From: Halobacteriovorax marinus | GTDB taxonomy: Bacteria; Bdellovibrionota; Bacteriovoracia; Bacteriovoracales; Bacteriovoracaceae | Reading direction: 5' to 3' | Assembly: GCA_002163155.1 (NCBI GenBank) | Contig: MAAO01000002.1 | Location: 124,001-188,000 of the forward strand | Length of the DNA: 64,000 nt | Shown here: in pieces, positions 1 through 8,715 of the stretch | Numbering within the stretch: the first letter of the stretch is position 1 | Layout of the letters: the number at the start of each line of letters is the position of its first letter | The notes under the pieces: model-generated | Told to the model about the DNA's origin: nothing | Seen by the model: the letters and a program-made list of their open reading frames with translations, nothing else | The model's database searches: none | Program-made: the position numbers and the translations under genes

Positions 1-582
1 TCCATGTAGTAAATTGATGGCCACATCTTGAGTCTTACCTGCAACTTTAGAACCAAGGGACATAATTGTTTTATAGGTCTTCTTCATAGTGTAGAGAAGT
101 GACCAGATCCTTTTCACTTGTACTGCTGGTAATTGAATTTGTTTTAAAATAAAGTCGGGACTATTCCAACTGTAGCTCCTCTTCATTCCTCGCCATAGCG
201 TGTTGTTCTTCGAGGAATCTATGGAGGCCTGGGTATTTAAACCTCTTTGAAACTTTACCCACTTGTCCGCTTGTTCAAAGAAGCCATATTTATTTGAACA
301 ACTAATGAGGCGATCTACTTTGCAGGCAAGGTATTTAGATTGAATAATATTTTGGCGATTTAAGAATTGGTATTTAAAAACTTCAGACCACTTTCTCTTA
401 AGGTTACTAAAGGGGAATTTCTTGTAACAGACTCTCTCTTCTCTGGACTGACAGCTCTGTCTCTTCTTAATCAGAACAGTATTCTCTTCCCCATAGAGAG
501 AAGCTGGAAAGCGCTCTTTTAACTTTCCCGTTGAGCAGGAAAAGAGAGAAACTAAGAGAATGAAAGAAAGATACTTCAACAT
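1..582 (-). CDS. Lipoprotein of unknown function, 3' end outside window
   Basis: The reading frame is open from an ATG at 582 down to the window edge (194 codons, no stop), so only the N-terminal part is seen. The protein starts with a short positive and hydrophobic stretch ending in LFSC at residues 13-16, a lipobox, so it should be a lipoprotein. The rest is rich in Lys, Arg and Ser, with five more Cys that could form disulfides. No family was recognised. It is divergent from the dbpA gene, with about 130 bases between the starts. The start is supported by the signal peptide beginning right at this ATG. A real gene is likely; its function is unknown. Confidence 0.75.
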   Translation of the reverse strand, partial: MLKYLSFILLVSLFSCSTGKLKERFPASLYGEENTVLIKKRQSCQSREERVCYKKFPFSNLKRKWSEVFKYQFLNRQNIIQSKYLACKVDRLISCSNKYGFFEQADKWVKFQRGLNTQASIDSSKNNTLWRGMKRSYSWNSPDFILKQIQLPAVQVKRIWSLLYTMKKTYKTIMSLGSKVAGKTQDVAINLLHG

Positions 583-711
583 AGAGTCTTATCGACAAAA
601 ATAGTTGGTTTCTTTAGCTCGATTTCACCTCTAACAGGAAGAAATTACAGGTTTTTCTTGAGGTTTAACCACAGCAATCGCTTAATGCTTATAAAGCTGC
701 TATATAGACTC

Positions 712-2091
712 ATGAACGAAAAATTTAATACACTACCACTTAAACCAGAGCTCCTAAAAAACCTTGAAGAGCTTAAGTTCCACCAAATGACTCCCATTCA
801 GGCGAAGAGTCTTCCAGTTATATTGGAAGGACGCGATGTTATCGCTCAGGCCAAGACAGGAAGTGGAAAGACCGCTGCCTTTGGTTTAGGGATTTTAAAC
901 TCTTTAAACATGAGAGATTCCTATCCAAAATGCCTCATTCTTTGTCCAACAAGAGAGCTTGCTGAACAAGTGGCCAAGGAAATTAGAACTCTGGCCCGTA
1001 TGTCTAAGAATACAAAAGTTCTTACTATATGTGGTGGTACGAGTGAGTATCATCAAGAAAGATCTCTCTCCCATGGAGCTCACATTGTTGTGGGAACGCC
1101 AGGACGTATACAAAGTTTTCTTAAGAAGGGAATTTTAAATTTAGATAGAGCTGAAACTCTAGTGCTAGATGAAGCCGATAGAATGTTAGATATGGGCTTC
1201 TATGATGAAATGATGAATATCATCTCGTATTTGCCAGAAGACAGACAGTCTCTGTTATTTTCAGCCACCTATCCAGAAGAAATTCGTGAGTTAGGAGAGA
1301 GCTTTCAAAACGATGCTGTAGAAGTGAAAGTTGATACTATGCATGTGGAGAGCTCTATTGATGAGATCTTCTACGAAGTACAAGGGCACCAGGAAAAGAA
1401 TGATGCTCTTTTAAAAATTCTTTCAAAGTACCGTCCAGATCGTTTGATTATCTTTTGTAAGACTAAGAGAATCACTGATGATGTGGCAAAGTTTCTCGTG
1501 AAGCAGGGCATTTATGCTGCTGGAATTCACGGAGATCTTGAGCAGAATGAGAGAACTGAAATTATGACGAAGTTCTCTAATCGTAGTCTCTCTATTCTAG
1601 TGGCAACAGATGTTGCGGCCAGAGGATTAGATATAAGTGATCTCGCAGCGGTTGTTAATTACGATCTACCTACTGATCCTGAAATCTATGTTCACCGAAT
1701 TGGAAGAACAGGAAGAGCGGGACAGAAGGGAATGGCCTTTAGTTTATTTCTAAATAATAAGGGTTATATTCTCGACGATATTGAAGACTACACTGTTAAG
1801 AATTGTAAGTGTGAAGAGATCTCAGACATTGAAATCGAGCAGACTTATGATCTGACTCCTCCCATGCAAACCATTTACATTAGTGGTGGTAAGCGCGATA
1901 AATTGCGACCAGGAGATCTCTTGGGGGCAATTGTGGGTGAGGCGAAGGTTGATTCTAGCAATGTGGGCAATATTTCAATCTTCAATGTTCTAAGTTACGT
2001 GGCCATTAAGCGCGAAGTCGTGGATCAAGTGGTTGAAAAGCTTAGAGATGGCCGCATTAAGAAGAAGAAGTTCAAGGTCGGCTTCGCTTAA
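712..2091 (+). CDS. dbpA: DEAD-box ATP-dependent RNA helicase, DbpA type
   Basis: This is an ATP-dependent RNA helicase. The core shows all the family motifs: AQAKTGSGKT (Walker A), PTRELA, TPGR, LDEAD, SAT, and HRIGRTGRAG in the second RecA-like domain. The last 75 or so residues (from MQTIYISGGKRDKLRPGDLLG) match the RRM-like domain of DbpA, which in E. coli binds hairpin 92 of 23S rRNA and acts in 50S ribosome assembly. The frame stays open upstream to a TTG at 658, but the ATG at 712 fits the usual N-terminus (N-E-K-F-N-T-L-P-L) better. No strong Shine-Dalgarno site is seen. Assignment to DbpA rather than a general DEAD helicase rests on the C-terminal domain. Confidence 0.93.
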   Translation: MNEKFNTLPLKPELLKNLEELKFHQMTPIQAKSLPVILEGRDVIAQAKTGSGKTAAFGLGILNSLNMRDSYPKCLILCPTRELAEQVAKEIRTLARMSKNTKVLTICGGTSEYHQERSLSHGAHIVVGTPGRIQSFLKKGILNLDRAETLVLDEADRMLDMGFYDEMMNIISYLPEDRQSLLFSATYPEEIRELGESFQNDAVEVKVDTMHVESSIDEIFYEVQGHQEKNDALLKILSKYRPDRLIIFCKTKRITDDVAKFLVKQGIYAAGIHGDLEQNERTEIMTKFSNRSLSILVATDVAARGLDISDLAAVVNYDLPTDPEIYVHRIGRTGRAGQKGMAFSLFLNNKGYILDDIEDYTVKNCKCEEISDIEIEQTYDLTPPMQTIYISGGKRDKLRPGDLLGAIVGEAKVDSSNVGNISIFNVLSYVAIKREVVDQVVEKLRDGRIKKKKFKVGFA

Positions 2092-2124
2092 GACTGTAAA
2101 TTTCACTCTTTACTTTACTACTAG

Positions 2125-2167
2125 CTCCTAAGGACATAGATTGCACCTAATTTTAAAATGTTAGGAG
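2125..2167 (+). promoter_or_regulatory. Possible leader stem pairing with the ribosome binding site of the next gene
   Basis: CTCCTAA at 2125-2131 is the exact reverse complement of TTAGGAG at 2161-2167, which contains the Shine-Dalgarno site of the S1-domain protein gene starting at 2173. In the transcript this could form a 7-bp stem with a 29-nt loop that hides the ribosome binding site. An anti-SD-like heptamer can arise by chance, so this is only a candidate. Confidence 0.3.
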
Positions 2168-2172
2168 TTTTC

Positions 2173-3009
2173 GTGATCGAAATAGGTAAGGTAAATAAAT
2201 TAGTAGTAGTTAGAGAGACATCTTCTGGATACTACTTAAAAGAAGATGATTCATTTGAAGAAATCTTCATGCCGCCTTCGCTTGGTCCAATGAACCTCAC
2301 AGTTAATCAAGAAATTGAAGCTTTCATCTACATGGATACAAAAGGTAGCATGATTGCTACTGATCAAATTCCTCTCGCGCAAGTGGGTGAGTATGCTCTT
2401 TTAAGAGTTGTAGAAACTCAAGAGTTTGGTGCGTTCTTTGATTGGGGGATTGATAAAGACTTACTTGTGCCTGGAAATATGCAGAAGATCAAAGTTAGAA
2501 AATTCGAAGATCACATTGTTCGCGTTTGTCTTGAAGATGAAACGGATAGAGTTTACGGAACGACTAAACTTGGAAAGTATATTGAGTCATCTGACTTTGA
2601 TATTATGAGCGGTGACGAAGCTGATATCGTGCCGGTTCAAAAAACTGATCTAGGTTATAAATGTATTATCAATAAGAAATTTATTGGAATGCTCTATGAT
2701 AATGAAGTTTTCACGACGATTCAGTTTAACCAAGTTTATAAAGGTGTAGTGAAGAAGCTTAGAGATGATGGATTAGTAGATGCTGCTCTTCAGGTGCAGG
2801 GTGTACAAAACCTCATTGATTCAAAAGATAAAATTCTTGAAATTCTTGCTAGTCTTGGGGGAGAGTCTCCAATTTATGACAAGAGTTCTCCAGAAGCTAT
2901 TAAGAGTACATACTTTATGAGTAAGCAGACTTTTAAGAAAGCTGTTGGAATGCTCTATAGAGATAGAAAAATTACCATCAGTAAAGATGGGATTAAGCTG
3001 GTTAAATAG
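2173..3009 (+). CDS. cvfB: S1-domain RNA-binding protein, CvfB/YitL family
   Basis: The order of domains fits CvfB: an S1-like N-terminal part, a middle S1 repeat (YALLRVVETQEFGAFFDWG followed by DLLVPGNMQKIKV), a further S1-like segment around residues 135-200 (FIGMLYDNEV), and a C-terminal winged helix (FMSKQTFKKAVGMLYRDRKI). CvfB proteins bind RNA and influence gene expression post-transcriptionally; the exact targets are unknown. I place the start at GTG 2173 because TTAGGAG lies 5 bases upstream; an in-frame ATG at 2158 has no such site. At 278 residues the length is normal for the family. It stands alone after dbpA, perhaps as a small RNA-metabolism pair. Confidence 0.85.
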   Translation: MIEIGKVNKLVVVRETSSGYYLKEDDSFEEIFMPPSLGPMNLTVNQEIEAFIYMDTKGSMIATDQIPLAQVGEYALLRVVETQEFGAFFDWGIDKDLLVPGNMQKIKVRKFEDHIVRVCLEDETDRVYGTTKLGKYIESSDFDIMSGDEADIVPVQKTDLGYKCIINKKFIGMLYDNEVFTTIQFNQVYKGVVKKLRDDGLVDAALQVQGVQNLIDSKDKILEILASLGGESPIYDKSSPEAIKSTYFMSKQTFKKAVGMLYRDRKITISKDGIKLVK

Positions 3010-3169
3010 ATGGTGGCACTTCTTTCGTAAGGAAGATGAGCTGCCTATAAAGAGACACACTAGTTTTTGCCGACAAGGTAGTTATTTCAGTTAGTTAAGC
3101 CTGGTTCATGTTAAATAATAAGTACTTATGTTAATCTTATTATTAATAAACGAACTTAAAAGGTTAACT

Positions 3170-3994
3170 ATGTCTAAATCGATTATTCTCATTCTCATTC
3201 TCATAAGTCTTTTCTCTACAAATTTAATAATTGCTAGCTCTCCACAAGAAATAGAACAACAAATTCAAAGTGACCTTAAAAAGGAAAAGCTCTCTCCTAG
3301 AAAGCAGTACTATCTCTACGTATTGGCAGGAAGAGAATTTCTATACTCTTCTAATATTCAACTTGCTAAAAAATATTACACTAAGGCCAGAGAATTAAAG
3401 GTCTATGAGGATAAATCAGAGGTTTATATTAACCTTATCTCTGTTGCTATTAGGAAGAATGATACTGCGTCTATAAGAAAGTCTGTAAGTAATGCTAAGA
3501 GGTATTTTGCTGCTAATCCTAATTACAATAAAGGATCCTATAGTGACTATTTAAACTTAGTCTTAAAAACGAAGATTTTTGATTCTTCTATAAAAGAGAA
3601 AGACTTTTCTAGCTTATCAAAAGGATTTTATAACTTTGAAATTAGAAAAGTACAATTCGAAGAGCTTATTAAGAAGAAAAAATATCGAATGGCGCTAGCT
3701 AAGTTGGATCCAAATGGTGTCTCAGACGCTGGAGTTCAATATGAAATTCTCTATGATCTCTTAAGAGTTCTTGTTTTGAAAAAATCTATTAAGTCATCTC
3801 AACTGCTTTGTGCTCCAAGGTATAAGAAATTTCCTGATGATTACTCATATACAATGATGATCTGTGGTTCATTACACGAATATCTAAAGCACTCAAAAGT
3901 TTCAAATAAGAGTATTTCGCAATTAGAAAAATATTTCAGCAAGAGATACTCTGATAAGTCATACCTGCTTCTTGCCTTGAAGGAGTTGAAATGA
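3170..3994 (+). CDS. Exported helical-repeat-like protein, unknown function
   Basis: The ATG at 3170 follows AAAAGG and opens a clean signal peptide (MSKSIILILILISLFSTNLIIA, cleavage probably after the second Ala). The mature part is rich in Lys, Tyr and Leu with repeated helical segments of the style YLYVLAGREFLY, YYTKARELKVYE and VYINLISVAIRK, resembling TPR-like repeats; this is a visual impression, not a domain match. The stop overlaps the start of the next gene (ATGA), so the two are probably co-translated and work together in the periplasm or outside. No known family was recognised. Confidence 0.75.
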   Translation: MSKSIILILILISLFSTNLIIASSPQEIEQQIQSDLKKEKLSPRKQYYLYVLAGREFLYSSNIQLAKKYYTKARELKVYEDKSEVYINLISVAIRKNDTASIRKSVSNAKRYFAANPNYNKGSYSDYLNLVLKTKIFDSSIKEKDFSSLSKGFYNFEIRKVQFEELIKKKKYRMALAKLDPNGVSDAGVQYEILYDLLRVLVLKKSIKSSQLLCAPRYKKFPDDYSYTMMICGSLHEYLKHSKVSNKSISQLEKYFSKRYSDKSYLLLALKELK

Positions 3995-5337
3995 GAAATA
4001 TGAAGGTATTTAAATTATTTCTTGTTCTCATACTCCTATTTGTTGGGCAACCAGCTTTTGGAGGACAGAAGCTCAAGGCCACATGGAGTGGTGCAAAGAA
4101 TTTACTTCTCTCTCCAATTGATCTCTTTAGTGGAGGAAAGAATTGGGTGACAGGCAATAACTGGGACTCCTACGTAGAGAAAGAAGAAAATATGTCTAAG
4201 GACTCAGAAGGCAGGTCAGGAGAAAGTGTTTGTGCATCAATAACAAAAGAAGAACTCGACTCTCTTGAAAATAGTCTCGCAAAAGTTGGTGATAAGCTTT
4301 GTAAGTGTGTCGCTTGGGCAAATTGTCCACAGTCTAAGACTTGTACATGTGAAATGCTATGTCCTGATGGGCTTGCGATATTTGATCACGCTGATAATAC
4401 TTCAATGAATACAAATATGGATTCAAACTCATTTGGTTTTAGAAATAGTGGTAGTGCCTTTGTCTTTTCTGAAGAGGGAATGACTGCAGGTTATTGCTGG
4501 GGCCATGCTTCAGCTACGACTAAATTTAATCGTCTCGCAAAGTTTAGACCAAACGAAGAGGTTCCTTGTATAAAGAAGAAATCTTGTAAACGTGGTGATG
4601 AGGATTACCTAGAGTATATGGAAGATTTAATTGACGACATTATGAATAATAAACCAAGAGTGATTCCTGGTTATAAAAACCTAAAGGAATTCTCTTCAAA
4701 AAGAGATCAATCAGATTCTGTTCTCTTATATCTTGGAAAAACGGTATCTAATGAATGGTCAGATCAGGCGATGAGTTTTCAAGGACTCGGTGCCGTGAGT
4801 TCACAAAATGTTGTTTCTGGAGTCGGAAGAAAAACGATGTCTAAGAAGAGTACAGCGAGTTTTGCTAAAGATGTACAAGAAAAACTCAAATATGGACTAC
4901 AACCTCAATTAGTTATTACAGCCAAAGGAAAGGGGAGTGTGACTCACGTAGTGCTCGCTTCTAAGGTTTATCAAGAAGGTGATAAAACAATTATTTGTAT
5001 AAGAGATAATAATAGTTCAACTCGAGATAATTCTTTTAATAGCTCTAAGAAATGTGGGAAGTCCCAACAGATGACAATCGATAAAGATGGTAAAACTACT
5101 TATCCAAAAATGACCGATATGACTAATGAGTATATTGAAGTTGACCTTGATGATAAGGAAGCAACAGCAGGTAAAACAATATATACAAGTCGTGATGGAA
5201 GTACTCATTACACTAAGAAAGAAGGAAGTCCTGAAGTTGCCAAGATGACTATTGCCCACAATGTGGATTCAGATACTATTAAACAACTTCACAACTTAAG
5301 AGAAAATTGTCAAAAGGAATTGGGTTGTGATGATTAG
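3991..5337 (+). CDS. Secreted Cys-rich protein with papain-like catalytic pattern
   Basis: A signal peptide (cleavage near PAFGG, about residue 24) is followed by a Cys-rich segment at about residues 80-125 (CKCVAWANCPQSKTCTCEMLC). The sequence GYCWGHASA places a Cys-Trp near residue 169, THVV a His near 319 and IRDNN an Asn near 340. This Cys...His...Asn order and the C-W pair after a short Gly/Tyr run are typical of papain-fold peptidases, so a secreted cysteine protease is a fair inference; no database check was possible. It overlaps the upstream gene by 4 bases. A short sequence resembling its 3' end occurs again at 8286-8312. Confidence 0.7.
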   Translation: MRNMKVFKLFLVLILLFVGQPAFGGQKLKATWSGAKNLLLSPIDLFSGGKNWVTGNNWDSYVEKEENMSKDSEGRSGESVCASITKEELDSLENSLAKVGDKLCKCVAWANCPQSKTCTCEMLCPDGLAIFDHADNTSMNTNMDSNSFGFRNSGSAFVFSEEGMTAGYCWGHASATTKFNRLAKFRPNEEVPCIKKKSCKRGDEDYLEYMEDLIDDIMNNKPRVIPGYKNLKEFSSKRDQSDSVLLYLGKTVSNEWSDQAMSFQGLGAVSSQNVVSGVGRKTMSKKSTASFAKDVQEKLKYGLQPQLVITAKGKGSVTHVVLASKVYQEGDKTIICIRDNNSSTRDNSFNSSKKCGKSQQMTIDKDGKTTYPKMTDMTNEYIEVDLDDKEATAGKTIYTSRDGSTHYTKKEGSPEVAKMTIAHNVDSDTIKQLHNLRENCQKELGCDD

Positions 5338-5459
5338 TAATTTGTTAATACTTCTTTAAAAAAATGAATTAGTTTATAGGTGGATCAAATGATCAAAGGT
5401 GTTCCTGATTTATTGAAGTTGTTAATTATTTGGAGTATTAACTAGTATAGAGACTAAAG

Positions 5460-5837
5460 TTAGTCTGAGCTTCCGTCCCAAGTTTCAAGCTCAATTTTTA
5501 TACCATTAGGATCAGTTATATAAAAACGATACGGACCTTTTCCAGCTCCTCCAACAGGATTGTTTATATTTGGAAGTGTTTCAGAAACTCTTTTAAACTC
5601 TATATCAATATCTTGTATTGTACTAAACTCTAGTCCTATGTGAGAAATTATATTAGAAAACTCGCCTCTATTATTGATGTCTTCCAAAAAGTTCACTATA
5701 AATGACCCTACTTCGTAACTTAGATAGTTCTCTTGTTGAGATCGATTTTCTTGCAAGAGTATCGACTCCCAAAAGTTTTGAGTCTCTCCAATTTTTGCTG
5801 TTTTAAAAACTATATGAGTTAATTTACCTTTTCTCAC
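5460..5837 (-). CDS. VOC/glyoxalase superfamily protein
   Basis: This 125-residue protein has the two beta-alpha-beta-beta-beta halves of a single VOC domain: LTHIVFKTAKIGETQNFWE at the start and FYITDPNGIKIELE at the end. The likely metal ligands are the His of LTHIV, the His of ISHIGLEF and the Glu of KIELE. Such proteins range from glyoxalases to antibiotic-binding proteins, so the substrate is unknown. The start is GTG at 5837 with only a weak GAG upstream. It stands alone between two plus-strand genes. Confidence 0.8.
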   Translation of the reverse strand: MRKGKLTHIVFKTAKIGETQNFWESILLQENRSQQENYLSYEVGSFIVNFLEDINNRGEFSNIISHIGLEFSTIQDIDIEFKRVSETLPNINNPVGGAGKGPYRFYITDPNGIKIELETWDGSSD

Positions 5838-6296
5838 TATATCTCAATATTAAACTTTAGATTCTCAACTAATCTTTTCATTAATCCACATCATTGTCGA
5901 GAAAATCGTTATCATTGAAACTTTAGAGCAAACATATTCTATAAAGAACATACTTGATCTTAGGGAAAGAGTTTTATTCTTTAACTGAATAATTTTATAT
6001 TTTTTGTAGAAAGCTTGTTCAATTGACAACTATCCTAAGGCATTCAAATATTATGAATGTCGAATTAGATCTTCGGTACATAGATATCATTTCTTTCTTG
6101 AGTACAATAATTACGGAATCACTTATAAAAAGTATAATGGTATTTTGCAATTTATGAAAACTATTTGGCTGAGTCAATCTATTCAAAATTCTTAGTTGAT
6201 TATTTTTGTTACTTAAATTAAGTATGAATTATTTAAAGTATTATATTTATATCGTATTCTTGTTGAGAGACTTTTATAAACAATTGCGGAGGGCAT
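5838..6296. other. Intergenic region upstream of the TonB receptor
   Basis: These 459 very AT-rich bases hold no supported gene. They separate the divergent VOC gene and TonB receptor and should carry both promoters. The only clear element is GGAGGG at 6288-6293, the ribosome binding site of the receptor gene. No Fur-like box or riboswitch was recognised. Confidence 0.5.
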
Positions 6297-8252
6297 ATGA
6301 TGAAAAAGATCTTTTTTTTTGCGCTTGCATTAGGATTAACGAATTTTTCTTATTCAAAGGAAGCTCCAAATTACTTTTCTTATAGTCTTGAAGACTTACT
6401 AAATGTTAAAGTTAGTGTCGCTTCAAGATATGTTGAAACGATCAATGAATCTCCTTCTAACGTTACAGTATTTACCTCACAAGAAATTAGTCAAATGGGA
6501 ATAAAAACCTTAGGCAAACTTTTGGAACACGTTCCTTCTTTTTCTGTTTCAAATTTGGGAGATAGAAAAGCATTAAGTGTTCGTGGACAAAGGTCTTATT
6601 CACATGTTCTTCTTTTGGTTGATGGTATTCGCATGAACGAAGGACTGTTTGGAGGATTCTATCTTCTAAGCAATGACTTCTCTCTAAGAAGGGTTGAAAA
6701 GGTTGAGATCATAAGAGGGCCCGGTTCAGCAATGTTTGGTGCTAATGCATACTTTGGTGTTATTAAAATAACAACGAAAAGCAAGAAGAAGGAGTTCCAT
6801 ATTGAGGCGGGAAGTGCAAAACAAATAAATGTTTCTGCCTCACTCTTTCATAAAATAGGAAAATTCGAACTAGATTTATATTCAGAAGTTTATCAAGATA
6901 ATGATTATGAATATGAAACTTATCAAGACACAACTCTTTCAGGTAATGGTAGCGTGTCTACCGCAGGAGCTGTGCCAAAGGCAAAGGACTCAAAAGAGAG
7001 GTTAGATACTGGCTTAAAAATGAGATTTGAAAACTATAACTTAGATTTAATATATTCGGTTAGGAAGTACCTTGGTGGATCGAACCTTGATGGGAACTCA
7101 TACTCAAAGGATCAAAATAAAACAGAAGTTTATAATTTTGGTCTTGAATTCGGTCATTTACTAGAACTAGGGGATGAGGAAAGTTTAAAAAATTCATTTA
7201 GTTTTGTAGAAGGTTATTTTTCCCCTTTTGGTTACAAAGGAACCACTAATGGATCAGATACTTTTTCAGGTTGGGATTCAACAGAAAGAAGATTTAATTT
7301 TAATAGTATTTATAAAAAAGAATTCTCTACTACATTAAGAATCGTATCAGGAATTGAGATTCATAACGTTAGGCTTGTTGAAGATTTAAGCTACAGTAAT
7401 TTCGATTCTTCAGGCACTCACCAAGGTGAAATTATTGAAAATGGTCCTCAGTTTCCAGGTCCAAGTATCACTGACTCAGGACTTTTTCTTCAAATTCAAA
7501 AGAAATTTAGTGAGCTTTTAAACTTAACTGCAGGAGTTAGGGTCGATAGTAACTCTGTTTCTGGTAGCTCTATTAATCCTCGGCTTTCTATCATTTCTAA
7601 TATCTTGACTAAAACTACAGCTAAACTTATCTATGGAGAAGCTTTTAGATCCCCAACTATAGGAGAACTTTATCAAAATACAACATTTGTTAAAGGAAAC
7701 CCTAACCTAGGGCCCGAAAAAGTTAAGACATATGAATTAACATTGATACAAAATTTTTTAAAATCCAGAATTCAGGGTACTTATTATATAAACTTTTCTA
7801 AAGATGAAATTGAAGGATATGTAAATGGGTCTGTATTCAACTTTAGAAATAATAAAAAGAATCGTAGAGAAGGTATTGAGCTAGAGATGGTAAATGAGTT
7901 ACCAAATAATTTTTCTATTAAATCTTCTTTTTCACATAATTTTAAATTAGAAAAAACTGAAGCTGTAGTCCCTGATTATCTTACGATGGGTAGTCTAATA
8001 GTAAATTGGAATCGAAGTAAATGGAATTTTAATATCAATGGAATATATAAACATAAATACAAAGAACTTAAACAAGACAGTCTATTTCTAATTAATACAA
8101 AAATAGAATATTCAATTGATAAGCAAGTTAAAGTGTTTACCTATTTTGATAATTTATTTGATGATGAGTTTCTAAATACGACTTTTGTGAGGACAAATCA
8201 TCAGACAAATAGAGGTAGAATGCTTTCCGTTGGGCTTGAATTTAATTACTAG
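6297..8252 (+). CDS. TonB-dependent outer-membrane receptor
   Basis: The 651-residue protein has a signal peptide (to about residue 20), a plug domain (about 30-160) with VLLLVDGIRMNEG, VEKVEIIRGPGSAMFGANAYFGVIKITTK, and a beta-barrel ending in an aromatic residue plus N-Y, as expected for BamA-dependent folding. The region EAFRSPTIGELYQN is the usual barrel motif. The segment SLEDLLNVKVSVASR may act as a TonB box region. BtuB/FecA-like receptors import vitamin B12, siderophores or other ligands; the ligand is not evident here. GGAGGG at 6288-6293 supports the start. It is a distant paralogue of the receptor at 43057-45042 and stands alone as a transcription unit. Confidence 0.92.
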   Translation: MMKKIFFFALALGLTNFSYSKEAPNYFSYSLEDLLNVKVSVASRYVETINESPSNVTVFTSQEISQMGIKTLGKLLEHVPSFSVSNLGDRKALSVRGQRSYSHVLLLVDGIRMNEGLFGGFYLLSNDFSLRRVEKVEIIRGPGSAMFGANAYFGVIKITTKSKKKEFHIEAGSAKQINVSASLFHKIGKFELDLYSEVYQDNDYEYETYQDTTLSGNGSVSTAGAVPKAKDSKERLDTGLKMRFENYNLDLIYSVRKYLGGSNLDGNSYSKDQNKTEVYNFGLEFGHLLELGDEESLKNSFSFVEGYFSPFGYKGTTNGSDTFSGWDSTERRFNFNSIYKKEFSTTLRIVSGIEIHNVRLVEDLSYSNFDSSGTHQGEIIENGPQFPGPSITDSGLFLQIQKKFSELLNLTAGVRVDSNSVSGSSINPRLSIISNILTKTTAKLIYGEAFRSPTIGELYQNTTFVKGNPNLGPEKVKTYELTLIQNFLKSRIQGTYYINFSKDEIEGYVNGSVFNFRNNKKNRREGIELEMVNELPNNFSIKSSFSHNFKLEKTEAVVPDYLTMGSLIVNWNRSKWNFNINGIYKHKYKELKQDSLFLINTKIEYSIDKQVKVFTYFDNLFDDEFLNTTFVRTNHQTNRGRMLSVGLEFNY

Positions 8253-8285
8253 TAAGTAACTTTCATAACTAGAGGGAGAACTTTT

Positions 8286-8312
8286 CAAGAGGGATTGGGT
8301 TGTGTTGATTAA
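8286..8312 (+). pseudogene. Possible remnant of the 3' end of a paralogue of the papain-like gene
   Basis: In frame this stretch reads QEGLGCVD then stop, against QKELGCDD then stop at the end of the Cys-rich gene (5311-5337). Seventeen of 18 bases match in the core, with further matches on the left. Upstream residues (R-T-F against R-E-N-C) match weakly. The match is short and could be chance. Confidence 0.25.
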
Positions 8313-8346
8313 TTACACAAGACTTTTAAAGATAGATATTCTTCCC

Positions 8347-8715
8347 TCATAAAATTAAAACGAGATCTAAAATTTTCTTCGCTATTTCAGGAACCACTCC
8401 AGGTTTTAATATTAATAAACTTATATTCAATTTATCGAGTTCATCTAATGTTTCTTGATCTCTGAGTGATGAATATACGCAAATTTTGATATTATTGTCA
8501 GTCTTTCTTATTGTTCGTATTAATTCAACTCCAGACTTCTTAGGCATGACGATATCAGTTACCAGAAGGTCATATTCTTCCTCACGAAGTATTTTTTCTG
8601 CTTCACTAGCACTTAGGCAAGTCTCTATTCTGACACGATCTTCAGCTATCCTCTGTATTGACTTTTTGAGCATTTTTAATAAGACAGCTGAATCATCAAC
8701 TAATAGGATTTTCAT
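8347..8715 (-). CDS. Single-domain response regulator (CheY-like)
   Basis: The 122 residues are one receiver domain: the acidic pair in ILLVDDSAVLL (D7, D8), the phospho-acceptor Asp in LLVTDIVMPKKSG, a Ser in VYSSL at the switch position, and the conserved Lys in LILKPG. With no output domain it should act by protein contact, for example on a flagellar motor or a kinase. Its start overlaps the stop of the upstream CheX-like gene (ATGA) and has AGGGGA ahead of it, so the two are translationally coupled. A dedicated phosphatase beside a CheY-like protein makes good sense. Confidence 0.9.
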   Translation of the reverse strand: MKILLVDDSAVLLKMLKKSIQRIAEDRVRIETCLSASEAEKILREEEYDLLVTDIVMPKKSGVELIRTIRKTDNNIKICVYSSLRDQETLDELDKLNISLLILKPGVVPEIAKKILDLVLIL

